NCBI RefSeq assembly: GCF_024490875.1
Contig: NZ_JACCLX010000024.1
Span: forward strand, 1 to 50,397
From: Methanocaldococcus sp.
GTDB lineage: Archaea > AGJL01 > Methanococci > Methanococcales > Methanocaldococcaceae
Length of the DNA: 50,397 bases
Direction of reading: 5' to 3'
This document shows, piece after piece, positions 5,408 to 13,385 of this stretch (the first letter of the stretch is position 1; each line of letters starts with the position of its first letter). Under the pieces are notes generated by a model. The model searched no databases and had not been told where the DNA came from. It saw only the letters and a list, made by a program, of their open reading frames with translations. A program made the translations under genes and the position numbers.

Positions 5408-6637
5408 ATGGACCCAATAGAGTTTATACAAATGTCTGCGAGTTCAATAGCGAGTACTATGCACAAGTTAAAATTAAAATATAATCCATTTTCTGAAAAG
5501 CCCATAAGAGGAAACACTAAGTTTTTTGTAGGGAGAGTTAGTGAGTTGAGAGAAATTGGGGAGATTTTAGGATCAGCCTTACATGGAAGTGTGGCAAATG
5601 CGGCAATAGTTGGAACTAAGGGTATAGGAAAGAGTTCAATGCTTAACATTATATACTATGCAACAAAAAAGCAGGGACATTGGGTAGTAGAGATGACTGC
5701 ATCTCAAGTAACTCCAAGACAGTTTTTGATACAACTATTATACAATATCTTAACTGAAAACATTATTACGATGAGTGGAACTATAAAAACTGACTATATG
5801 GAACATTCTAATAGAATCTTAGATATGTATAGAAAATTAAACAACTACGGAGATAAAGTTCCAATACATTATCCAAGAGAAAGAATAGAGAGAGATTTAG
5901 AATATTTAATAAACGAAGTTAAAAGTCCAGATAGATTATGTATAATATTAATTGATGAGGCAGACCAATTTGCAAAAAAGAGTTGTTTGTCATTATTACA
6001 ATTTTTCCATTCATTTTTATATGAAGAGGGAATATTGACATTTATGGCGGGATCTCCAACATTAATGGATGATTTAACAAAAATATCTCCCCCAATAAAA
6101 GATAGAATTCCAAAAATAATAAACATGCCTCCATTATCTAAAGATGAATCTTACGATTTAATTATAAGAAGATTAGAAGATGCCCATGTTGAAGGATCTG
6201 ATGAATTAGATCCATTTACTGAAAATGCTATACATAGGATAGTTGAAGAATGTGATGGGATCCCAAGAAAGATAATAATGACATGTTCAGAATCAATTTC
6301 CATAGCAATAAAACATGGCTTAACAAAAATTGATGAAGATGTAGTAAAAAAGGCAATACATTCTCTTGGAATTAGTGTAGGGCATCAGATTTTAAATCAC
6401 TTAACTCCTGCACAGTCTGAAATTGTCAAGGTCATGGCAAAACTTGGAGGGTCTGCAACAGTAACTCAACTTTCTGAGTATCTAAAAAAATCTCCAAGCA
6501 CTATTGGGACTCACTTATCTGACATTTATGAGATGGGATATATTTATAAAGAACGGGATGGAAACAATGTTTATTATATACTATCTAAAGAACTTAGGGA
6601 TGTTTTAATAGGTGAAGATGATGAATTGGAAATATGA
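5408..6637 (+). CDS. Diverged Orc1/Cdc6-like AAA+ ATPase, candidate replication initiator
   Basis: A 409-residue AAA+ protein with a C-terminal winged helix. FVGRVSELREI (40-50) resembles the start of the Orc1/Cdc6 fold. Walker A is GTKGIGKS (69-76), Walker B is IILIDEADQF (179-188, Asp183-Glu184), sensor 1 is near 210-217 (LTFMAGSP), and a sensor-2-like GIPRKII has Arg287. Residues about 332-392 form the wHTH (STIGTHLSDIYEMGYIYKERDG). The order and length match Orc1/Cdc6. Methanococcales were long said to lack a clear member of that family, and I recall MJ0774 of M. jannaschii proposed as a distant one. GGTGAGAGG at 5396-5404 sets the start. It overlaps mptA and lies beside the repeat-rich regions, which supports a replication role. 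A STAND-type regulator is the alternative. Confidence 0.75.
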   Translation: MDPIEFIQMSASSIASTMHKLKLKYNPFSEKPIRGNTKFFVGRVSELREIGEILGSALHGSVANAAIVGTKGIGKSSMLNIIYYATKKQGHWVVEMTASQVTPRQFLIQLLYNILTENIITMSGTIKTDYMEHSNRILDMYRKLNNYGDKVPIHYPRERIERDLEYLINEVKSPDRLCIILIDEADQFAKKSCLSLLQFFHSFLYEEGILTFMAGSPTLMDDLTKISPPIKDRIPKIINMPPLSKDESYDLIIRRLEDAHVEGSDELDPFTENAIHRIVEECDGIPRKIIMTCSESISIAIKHGLTKIDEDVVKKAIHSLGISVGHQILNHLTPAQSEIVKVMAKLGGSATVTQLSEYLKKSPSTIGTHLSDIYEMGYIYKERDGNNVYYILSKELRDVLIGEDDELEI

Positions 6638-7559
6638 TATACAAAATTTTGAGCCAGATGTTAAAATATCATTGACAAGAGTAGGAATTACAAACTTAAA
6701 AAAACTCGTTAGATTGAAAAGAAAAAATAAAAGACCTATAATTTTGCTATCAACTTTTGAAGTTTTTGTTAATCTTCCAAGTTCTCAGAAAGGAATACAT
6801 ATGTCAAGAAATCCAGAAGTTATAGAAAGAATTATTGATGAGGCCTTAGAAATAGATAGTTATGAGATGGAAACTATTTGTGAAGAGATTGTTAAAGGAT
6901 TATTTAAAAAACACGAATATGCTACAGAGGCAGAGGTTTTTATGGTTAGTGACTTTATGACAAAAGAAAAGAGTCCTATATCTGGAAAATATTCTCAAGA
7001 AATTCATAAAATTATGGGAGGAGCAAGAGGAATAAAAAAAGAGGATAGAATTGAATTAACAAAAATTGTTGGAGCAGAGGTTGTTGGAATCACAGCCTGC
7101 CCATGTGCGCAAAATTTAATAAAAGAAATATCTATTAAAAGATTGAAGGAAAAAGGATTTTCAGATGAAGATATAGAAAAAATCATTGATTCTGTTATTT
7201 TTGCTACACATAATCAGAGAGGAATTGGAAGAATTATATTGGAAATTCCTACTGGTTACGACATAGAAATTATGGAAATTATAGATATAATCAAAAAATC
7301 AATGAGTGCAGAAATTTGTGGGATTTTAAAAAGAAGTGATGAGGCTTATGTAGTAGAGCAGAGTCATAAAAATCCTAAATTTGTTGAAGACTGCGTTAGA
7401 GAGATGGCTAAAAGAATTGTGGAAAAGTTTAAACATCTACCTGATGAAACAAAAGTCTTAATTAGACAGATTAACATGGAAAGTATTCACAGGCATGATG
7501 CCTATGCTGAAAAAGTATCTACACTTGGAGAGTTAAGAAAAGAAATAGAAAATGAATAA
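6621..7559 (+). CDS. mptA: GTP cyclohydrolase MptA (type IB, iron-dependent)
   Basis: A 312-residue member of the MptA/FolE2 family, which opens GTP to 7,8-dihydro-D-neopterin 2',3'-cyclic phosphate, the first step of methanopterin synthesis. Characteristic segments are FVNLPSSQKGIHMSRNPEVI near the N-terminus, AEVVGITACPCAQ with the metal-site cysteine, and ATHNQRGIGRIILEIP; a conserved MESIHRHDAY lies near the end. Start at ATG 6621 follows GGTGA at 6611-6615 by five bases. In-frame ATG 6618 and GTG 6612 overlap or adjoin that site. The gene overlaps the end of the Orc1/Cdc6-like gene by 17 bases, so both are probably on one transcript. Methanopterin is the C1 carrier whose methenyl form is reduced by Hmd, also encoded here. 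Confidence 0.93.
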   Translation: MNWKYDIQNFEPDVKISLTRVGITNLKKLVRLKRKNKRPIILLSTFEVFVNLPSSQKGIHMSRNPEVIERIIDEALEIDSYEMETICEEIVKGLFKKHEYATEAEVFMVSDFMTKEKSPISGKYSQEIHKIMGGARGIKKEDRIELTKIVGAEVVGITACPCAQNLIKEISIKRLKEKGFSDEDIEKIIDSVIFATHNQRGIGRIILEIPTGYDIEIMEIIDIIKKSMSAEICGILKRSDEAYVVEQSHKNPKFVEDCVREMAKRIVEKFKHLPDETKVLIRQINMESIHRHDAYAEKVSTLGELRKEIENE

Positions 7560-7627
7560 AGATAAATTTTTATTTTTATAATAAGATAAGAAATAAGAAA
7601 ACAATTTATGAATTTATGAGTGATAAT

Positions 7628-8725
7628 TTGAAAGCCTTAATTGTTGGAATAAATACAAGACCAGTGGTTAATTCTTTAAAAAAATTAGGATTTTTTTTAT
7701 ATTCAGTATCATACTACTCTCCAGAAGATTTAAATGCAGATGTAAAATATTATTTTATAGATCCTTACAATCATGGAAAATTAAGAGAAAACTATGATGA
7801 GAATAAATTAATTGAAAAGGCTGATGAATTAATTGATAATGTTGATTATGTTTTTATAACATCAGGTGTTTTTGAATCTGAAAATTCGAAAATACCAAAA
7901 TGGGATAAGGTTGTGGGAAACGAGCCAAAAAAGATAAAAGAGATATCTAACAAGTTCAAAACATACAAAAAATTAGAAAAATTAGGATACAATATTCCAA
8001 TAACTAAAAAAATCAATAATAAAAATCAATTATATAAATTTTTAGAAGAATTTAACTGTTGTATATTAAAACCAATTTATGGGAGTGGAGGATATTTATT
8101 AAAACTAAATTTAAATGATTTCAAAAAAGAAATAATTAATAAAATTAAATTTCCAGTTATTGCTCAGGAATTTATTGAAGGAAAAAGTTTTAGTGCCAAC
8201 TTCATAGACAATAAATTTATAACCTTTAACAAACAAATTATTATTAATGGAATGTATGCTGGAAATTTAACACCATATTTAAAATTATCCCATAATTATA
8301 TTAATATATTTAAAGATATTATAGAAGTTTTTGAATTAAAAGGTATGAATGGCATCGATTTTTTAATTAGAGATAATGAGCCATATATCGTTGATATAAA
8401 TCCTCGAATTTTAGGAACTTATGAGATTATAGAGATGAGTTCATCAAAAAATTTAGCAAGAGTTTTATTAGACTATAAATATCTTAGTGAGATTAGATTA
8501 AAAGAGATATATATAAAGAGAATACTGTTTGCTAAAGAAAAAATTATTGCTAATATATCAAAAAGAAACTTTGTTTATGATATTCCAAAAAAAAATGCAA
8601 TTATCGAAAAAGGGGAACCAATAGTTACAGTAATTGCAAAAGAAAATATTAAATCAATAATAAACAGAGTTTATAAGGAGTGTGTAGAGTATGAAAAAAG
8701 AGAAGAAGATAAAAAAAATATATGA
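7628..8725 (+). CDS. ATP-grasp family protein
   Basis: About 365 residues. The N-terminal third has a pre-ATP-grasp Rossmann-like region (LKALIVGINTRPVVNSLKKLG). The ATP-grasp fold follows, with CCILKPIYGSGGYLLKL as the nucleotide-binding lysine/glycine loop, VIAQEFIEGKSFSANF, and the metal-site motif GIDFLIRDNEPYIVDINPRI. This fits carboxylate-amine or thiol ligases such as those making methanogen cofactors, but the substrate is not evident. GAGTGAT at 7618-7624 favours a TTG start at 7628. An ATG at 7616 is in frame but lacks a ribosome site. The gene overlaps tfe by 35 bases. Confidence 0.78.
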   Translation: MKALIVGINTRPVVNSLKKLGFFLYSVSYYSPEDLNADVKYYFIDPYNHGKLRENYDENKLIEKADELIDNVDYVFITSGVFESENSKIPKWDKVVGNEPKKIKEISNKFKTYKKLEKLGYNIPITKKINNKNQLYKFLEEFNCCILKPIYGSGGYLLKLNLNDFKKEIINKIKFPVIAQEFIEGKSFSANFIDNKFITFNKQIIINGMYAGNLTPYLKLSHNYINIFKDIIEVFELKGMNGIDFLIRDNEPYIVDINPRILGTYEIIEMSSSKNLARVLLDYKYLSEIRLKEIYIKRILFAKEKIIANISKRNFVYDIPKKNAIIEKGEPIVTVIAKENIKSIINRVYKECVEYEKREEDKKNI

Positions 8726-9269
8726 AATGCTAAATGATCCATTAATACAGGAAGTTCTATTTAACATATTTGAAGGAGATGAGAGAGGATTTGATATTAT
8801 CTATATTTTATTAGAAAAGAATGAAACAACAGAGGAGGAAATAGCAAAAGAATTAGGAGTAAAACTTAATGTAGTTAGGAAGTTACTTTATAAGTTGTAT
8901 GATGCAAGATTAGTTGATTATAAAAGATGGAAGGATGAGGATACTAATTGGTATTCCTATACTTGGCTACCAACACTTGAAAAACTTCCTTATGTAGTTA
9001 GAAAAAAAATAACTGAATTAATAAATGATCTTGAAAAAAAGTTGGAGTTTGAAAAAAATAACATATTTTTTTACTGTCCAAAGTGCAATATTAGATTTAC
9101 ATTTGATGAAGCTATGGATTATAACTTTGAATGTCCAAGTTGTGGAAATATGCTACAACAATTTGATAATAGTAAAATAATTAAAGATTTAGAAGAACAA
9201 ATAAAATTTTTAAAAGATGAATTAAAAAATAATCCTTATTTAAAAACATCATCATATAATAAAAAATAA
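8691..9269 (+). CDS. tfe: Transcription factor E, alpha subunit
   Basis: A 192-residue TFE/TFIIE-alpha homologue. Residues about 8-100 form the extended winged helix (TTEEEIAKELGVKLNVVRKL; LVDYKRWKDEDTNWYSYTW). Residues about 125-155 form a zinc ribbon with CPKC and CPSC pairs, and an acidic coiled tail follows. The protein binds the RNA polymerase clamp and helps promoter opening. GGAGTG just upstream sets the start. It begins 35 bases inside the ATP-grasp gene, so the two are coexpressed. With tfb at 13.4-15.5 kb, two general transcription factors lie within 7 kb. Confidence 0.95.
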   Translation: MKKEKKIKKIYEMLNDPLIQEVLFNIFEGDERGFDIIYILLEKNETTEEEIAKELGVKLNVVRKLLYKLYDARLVDYKRWKDEDTNWYSYTWLPTLEKLPYVVRKKITELINDLEKKLEFEKNNIFFYCPKCNIRFTFDEAMDYNFECPSCGNMLQQFDNSKIIKDLEEQIKFLKDELKNNPYLKTSSYNKK

Positions 9270-9283
9270 AACTACGGGAGATT

Positions 9284-9793
9284 ATGAATTTTGAAAAAGC
9301 ATTGTCTATTTTAAAAAATCTATGTCCTAAGAATGTTGTAGAGCATTGTTTGGCTGTTTCTGAATATTCCTATGAAATAGCCTTGTCTATAAAAAACAAT
9401 GGATATAGTGTTGATGTGGAACTTGTTAGATTAGGGGGTTTATTACATGATATTGGAAGGAGTATAACTCATGGAATAGAGCATGGAGTTGTTGGGGCTA
9501 ATATTTTAAGAATGTATGGATTTGATGAAAGAATAGCGTTAATAGCTGAGAGACATATAGGGGCTGGAATTACTAAAGAAGAGGCTGTAAAACTTGGATT
9601 ACCCCCTAAAAATTATTTGCCAATAACATTGGAGGAGAAAATAGTAGCTCACGCAGATAACTTAATATTTGAAACCAAGAGAGTAGAAATTGATGATGTT
9701 ATAAAAAAATTTGAAAAAAGACTTGGAAAAAATCATCCATCACTTATTAGAATAATTAAACTAAATGATGAAATAAATAGTTATTTAAAATAA
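9284..9793 (+). CDS. HD-domain protein
   Basis: A 169-residue HD phosphohydrolase-fold protein. Metal-binding residues visible are His21 (VVEHCLAVS), the His55-Asp56 pair in GLLHDIGRS, His64/His67 in THGIEHGVVG and His91 in AERHIGAG. Related archaeal HD proteins (the TIGR00295 type, by recall) are small stand-alone phosphohydrolases, and some are fused to the tRNA methyltransferase Trm56. A GGGAG ribosome site precedes ATG 9284. It follows tfe by 14 bases and probably shares its transcript. Substrate unknown. Confidence 0.83.
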   Translation: MNFEKALSILKNLCPKNVVEHCLAVSEYSYEIALSIKNNGYSVDVELVRLGGLLHDIGRSITHGIEHGVVGANILRMYGFDERIALIAERHIGAGITKEEAVKLGLPPKNYLPITLEEKIVAHADNLIFETKRVEIDDVIKKFEKRLGKNHPSLIRIIKLNDEINSYLK

Positions 9794-9797
9794 TATA

Positions 9798-10697
9798 TTA
9801 GGAGAATAATCTTGGAGCAAAAGTTAGAATTACATGATATGCTAAAATACCAGAAGTCATAGTTATAGAGGATATTAAAAACATCCTTTCAATTTTTAGT
9901 CCATATATTGGTATGGCAAATAGCATACCTATTATTGTAGTACCCATTTGTATAATTTCTAAACCTCTTGAAATGTCTTTAGGCGTAACTGGGGGTATAT
10001 TACCCATACCACCAACCATCTTTGATGTGACTATTAAATAAGCTCCCAATACTGCGGCAATTGTTGGGACAATACCACATAATATAATGAAACCTAATGC
10101 TAACCCAGTAGCTGTTACACTTAATAACTGCCTTTTATAAAGTTTTAGATCTTCAAGAGTTTTTGCTAAAATTTTTAATGGTTCTGCTAAATTTCCTCCA
10201 TATTTTCTATTCTCAATTAAAATTTTAGCTAACATTTTTAAAACTTTTGAACCGTATAATGTGGAGACAACTGTTACAGCATCTTCAAAGCTTAGTTTTT
10301 GTTTTTCCATTAAATATAGGATTCTTCTAAAAACGGTGCTAACCTCTTTTATATTACTCTTTACTACTTCCTCTATAGCTTCGTTTATAGATCTTCCAGA
10401 TTCAAGAGCCAATATCATAACATACAATGCGTTTGGAATGTTATTTTCTAATGTCTCTATTTTATTTTCATATAAAATAGTTGGTAATGATAATGCTGCC
10501 CCAGTATATATAAATGCTAAAATTGCAATTCCTTTTAATGATAGATGAAAATATAAACCAATTATTATTGAAATTATAAAAATTAAAATTATATAGCTTA
10601 TAAATATTTTTTCATCAATATATCTACCAAGCCTTCGTAAAAGTATCGTATTCTTTTTAATAGTTTTATAATAAATAAGATCAAAATATCTATTCAT
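9798..10697 (-). CDS. TadC-like membrane platform protein of a type IV pilus/type II secretion system
   Basis: About 299 residues with a T2SS_F domain. Hydrophobic segments fall at about 38-75, then the cytoplasmic F domain containing ALESGRSINEAIEEV and QKLSFEDAVT, then membrane segments at about 195-290. The GGATAG ribosome site favours ATG 10697; an in-frame TTG lies at 10718. Its 5' end is 13 bases from the preceding platform gene. In this family such proteins anchor the filament-assembly motor. M. maripaludis has a similar set (I recall epdJ, epdK and epdL near tfb) needed for pili. No pilin gene lies next to it here. Confidence 0.82.
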   Translation of the reverse strand: MNRYFDLIYYKTIKKNTILLRRLGRYIDEKIFISYIILIFIISIIIGLYFHLSLKGIAILAFIYTGAALSLPTILYENKIETLENNIPNALYVMILALESGRSINEAIEEVVKSNIKEVSTVFRRILYLMEKQKLSFEDAVTVVSTLYGSKVLKMLAKILIENRKYGGNLAEPLKILAKTLEDLKLYKRQLLSVTATGLALGFIILCGIVPTIAAVLGAYLIVTSKMVGGMGNIPPVTPKDISRGLEIIQMGTTIIGMLFAIPIYGLKIERMFLISSITMTSGILAYHVILTFAPRLFS

Positions 10698-10710
10698 AAC
10701 TATCCCTATT

Positions 10711-11748
10711 TTATTCAATCTTTAACTTGACAAATATTCCAAATATTAAGGTTAATAATGGACCAATTTTTGTGAGTAAAAGATCTATAGTATTTAATAT
10801 TCCATTAAATCCTTGATTAGACATTACAGTAGATATTATCATTCCACTAAATGGAAGTATTAATCCTACTCCAAAGGTTAGATTTCCTAAATTTTGTATT
10901 AAAAACTTTGATGTGTCTAATTTAGATAAAGACGTTCTCACAATATCTTCATATAGTTTTTCCAATAATAAATCTAGGTTACCTTTGTTATATCCAATAA
11001 TTAGTTGATCATATAGTTTTTTTAATATTGGAACTTCTGTTCTTAATTTAGCTCTTTCTAAAGCTTCTACTAAACTATAACCAGAAATTGTAATATCTTT
11101 GATTATATTTCTAGCTTCGAAAGAAACTATACCATATTCATAACTTTTTGAAAGAACATCAAGAACCTCTGGAAGGGATGCTCCGGATCTTAATAATGAT
11201 ATCATATAAATTAAAGCAAATAATACTTGAATTTTTATTTCTCCTCTAAATAATATTAATCTAAGTTTTGGATAAAATAATGAAAGTATCAAAACACCTA
11301 TGGCTCCAATAAATCCGTTTATTAATCCCTCAAAAATATTATTATTTAAAATTCCTAATATTAGTAATCCCATAAATACTATTATTATATATACAACAAC
11401 TCTTTTAAAATATTCTATCTCATTTTCGTAACCCATATACCTTAATAAATTTTTTGAAAAAAACTTTAAATTTTTTGAAATATTAGATAAATATTCCGCA
11501 GGTTTTTTAATAAACTCTTCTTCATAAAATAAATATTCATATTCTTTATATTTCTCAGCTAATAATATGTCATCAGGTTCAACATAAACATCATGAAATG
11601 TGGGTATTTCTACTAATTCACCCTGTTTTTTTAATTCATTTATAAGAGAAGCGTCAAGTGGTTTAAGTCCCCATTTATATAGCAATATATCAATCTTTAT
11701 TTTAAGTTTTTTAAGTTTTTCTTTTATACTTTTTATATTTTTAGCCAT
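10711..11748 (-). CDS. TadB-like membrane platform protein of a type IV pilus/type II secretion system
   Basis: About 345 residues, with a basic N-terminal region (KNIKSIKEKLKKLKIKID), paired membrane segments at about 125-160, a cytoplasmic T2SS_F-type region (LRSGASLPEVLDVLSKSYEYG) and C-terminal membrane segments. GGGGATC just upstream of ATG 11748 resembles the anti-16S site, so the TTG at 11760 is rejected. It pairs with the TadC-like gene downstream and the ATPase upstream, forming the minimal archaeal motor of one ATPase and two platform proteins. Confidence 0.8.
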   Translation of the reverse strand: MAKNIKSIKEKLKKLKIKIDILLYKWGLKPLDASLINELKKQGELVEIPTFHDVYVEPDDILLAEKYKEYEYLFYEEEFIKKPAEYLSNISKNLKFFSKNLLRYMGYENEIEYFKRVVVYIIIVFMGLLILGILNNNIFEGLINGFIGAIGVLILSLFYPKLRLILFRGEIKIQVLFALIYMISLLRSGASLPEVLDVLSKSYEYGIVSFEARNIIKDITISGYSLVEALERAKLRTEVPILKKLYDQLIIGYNKGNLDLLLEKLYEDIVRTSLSKLDTSKFLIQNLGNLTFGVGLILPFSGMIISTVMSNQGFNGILNTIDLLLTKIGPLLTLIFGIFVKLKIE

Positions 11749-11777
11749 TAGGATCCCCAATAATAAAAATTTATTAT

Positions 11778-13355
11778 TTACACTAATTTTAACACTGAAT
11801 TAGGATCTATTTGATATTTCATAATATATTTTGCAACATCTTCTAACTGTCTAATTTTTTTATTATATAAATATTTTAAAACTTTCTTTCGATTTTCTCT
11901 ATCTCTATATAATTCTTCTCTTGATATTCCTGCAATTTCACAAACTTCTTCTTCCCACATACATATTCCTTTTCTTTCTAAGGTATCTTTCAAACCGTTA
12001 TATTCATAAAGTTTAGTTTTAGCTATTTCATTATTTTCTCCACCACCTTTAACAATTTCGACTATTTCTAAAATTCTTCTTACAGTTTTTCCAGCTCTTC
12101 TAATTCTTTGCTGGTGAATAATAAAGTCCAAAGCTGTTAGCATTATTTTTGGAACATTCATTGGAGGACTAGTTAATCTTAAAATAGCCTCTTCGGCACT
12201 ATTTGCATGTAATGTTCCAGAACAACCGTCATGTCCTGTATTCATAGCAACGAGTAGTGAATGGGCTTCTTTTCCTCTAACTTCTCCAACATATATTCTA
12301 TCTGGTCTCATTCTTAGAGCATTTTTAATTAAATCATCCATAGTAATTTCATACTCTTGCATACCAGGTCTTGCAGGTCTTGTAACCATCTTTATAACGT
12401 GTTTATGAGGAATTTGCAATTCAGGAGTATCTTCTATTGTTATGATTCTTTCGTTATACATTGAAAATAAAGATAGAACATTTAATAATGTTGTTTTCCC
12501 AGAACCCGTACCTCCAACAATTAATGTGTTTGCTGGTTTAGCTCCAAAGTGTCCTTCAACAGCTTGCCATAAAAATGCGGCTGTATCTATATCTAAAGTT
12601 CCAAAGTTTATCAAGTCAATAACTGTTAGTGGATCTTTTAAGAACTTCCTTATGGTTATAGTAGCTCCATTCATTGTTATATCAGCAGTTGTAGCATTAA
12701 CTCTACTACCATCTGGTAAAAATGCATCAAGCATAGGATATCTTGAATCAATAGGTCTATTTACTAAATTTGCAATACTTTCAATAATTCTATCTACTTC
12801 GTTTCTATCTAAAATAATGTTTGTTTCACACATTTGATGTTTTCTATGAAAAACATAGACAGGGAGATTATATCCATTAACCATAATATCTTCTAATCTA
12901 TCATCATTTATTGGAATTTCTAATAATCCTAACCTTCCTGATATTAAATAGAAATATTTAGCCAAAGAATGAATATGTGGTATATGTACATTGTACTTTA
13001 TTGAAAAATTTGAGAGAAAATTACTTATTTGTTCATAAGTACTTAAACCTAAGTCTCCAATCTGCATTTTTATTAAATTTATATAATCTTTTGTAAGAGA
13101 TGATAGAGCAGAGGACATTTTCTCAATTTCTGGGACTATATAATATATAAACCCTTCTTTTTTTTGTATTATAATATCAAAAGTAATTTCATCAACCGTA
13201 ACTGTATAGTGATCTATAACATCCTCCTGAGATATCCTACTTTTTTTTAATTTCTTTTCGCCTGATATATCTTTTTTTAATAAAGTATCTTCTTTAAAAA
13301 TCTCTGGTCTTTTACCAATCTCATTTTTTTTTTGTAATTTATCTAATAATCCCAT
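11778..13355 (-). CDS. TadA/GspE-family secretion ATPase for pilus assembly
   Basis: A 525-residue type II/IV secretion ATPase. A charged N-terminus is followed by the NTD with LEDIMVNGYNLPVYVFHRKH. Walker A is GGTGSGKTT (281-289), then the Asp box ITIEDTPELQIPH, the Walker B region DRIYVGEVRGKEA, the His box TGHDGCSGTLHANSAEEA, and a C-terminal winged tail. Such hexamers drive filament assembly at the inner face of the membrane. GAGGTGGT sets the start. It begins 30 bases after tfb on the same strand and precedes both platform genes, so the three form one operon, possibly read through from gar1-tfb. Confidence 0.9.
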   Translation of the reverse strand: MGLLDKLQKKNEIGKRPEIFKEDTLLKKDISGEKKLKKSRISQEDVIDHYTVTVDEITFDIIIQKKEGFIYYIVPEIEKMSSALSSLTKDYINLIKMQIGDLGLSTYEQISNFLSNFSIKYNVHIPHIHSLAKYFYLISGRLGLLEIPINDDRLEDIMVNGYNLPVYVFHRKHQMCETNIILDRNEVDRIIESIANLVNRPIDSRYPMLDAFLPDGSRVNATTADITMNGATITIRKFLKDPLTVIDLINFGTLDIDTAAFLWQAVEGHFGAKPANTLIVGGTGSGKTTLLNVLSLFSMYNERIITIEDTPELQIPHKHVIKMVTRPARPGMQEYEITMDDLIKNALRMRPDRIYVGEVRGKEAHSLLVAMNTGHDGCSGTLHANSAEEAILRLTSPPMNVPKIMLTALDFIIHQQRIRRAGKTVRRILEIVEIVKGGGENNEIAKTKLYEYNGLKDTLERKGICMWEEEVCEIAGISREELYRDRENRKKVLKYLYNKKIRQLEDVAKYIMKYQIDPNSVLKLV

Positions 13356-13385
13356 AATACCACCTCTTAAATGAAATATAAAATT

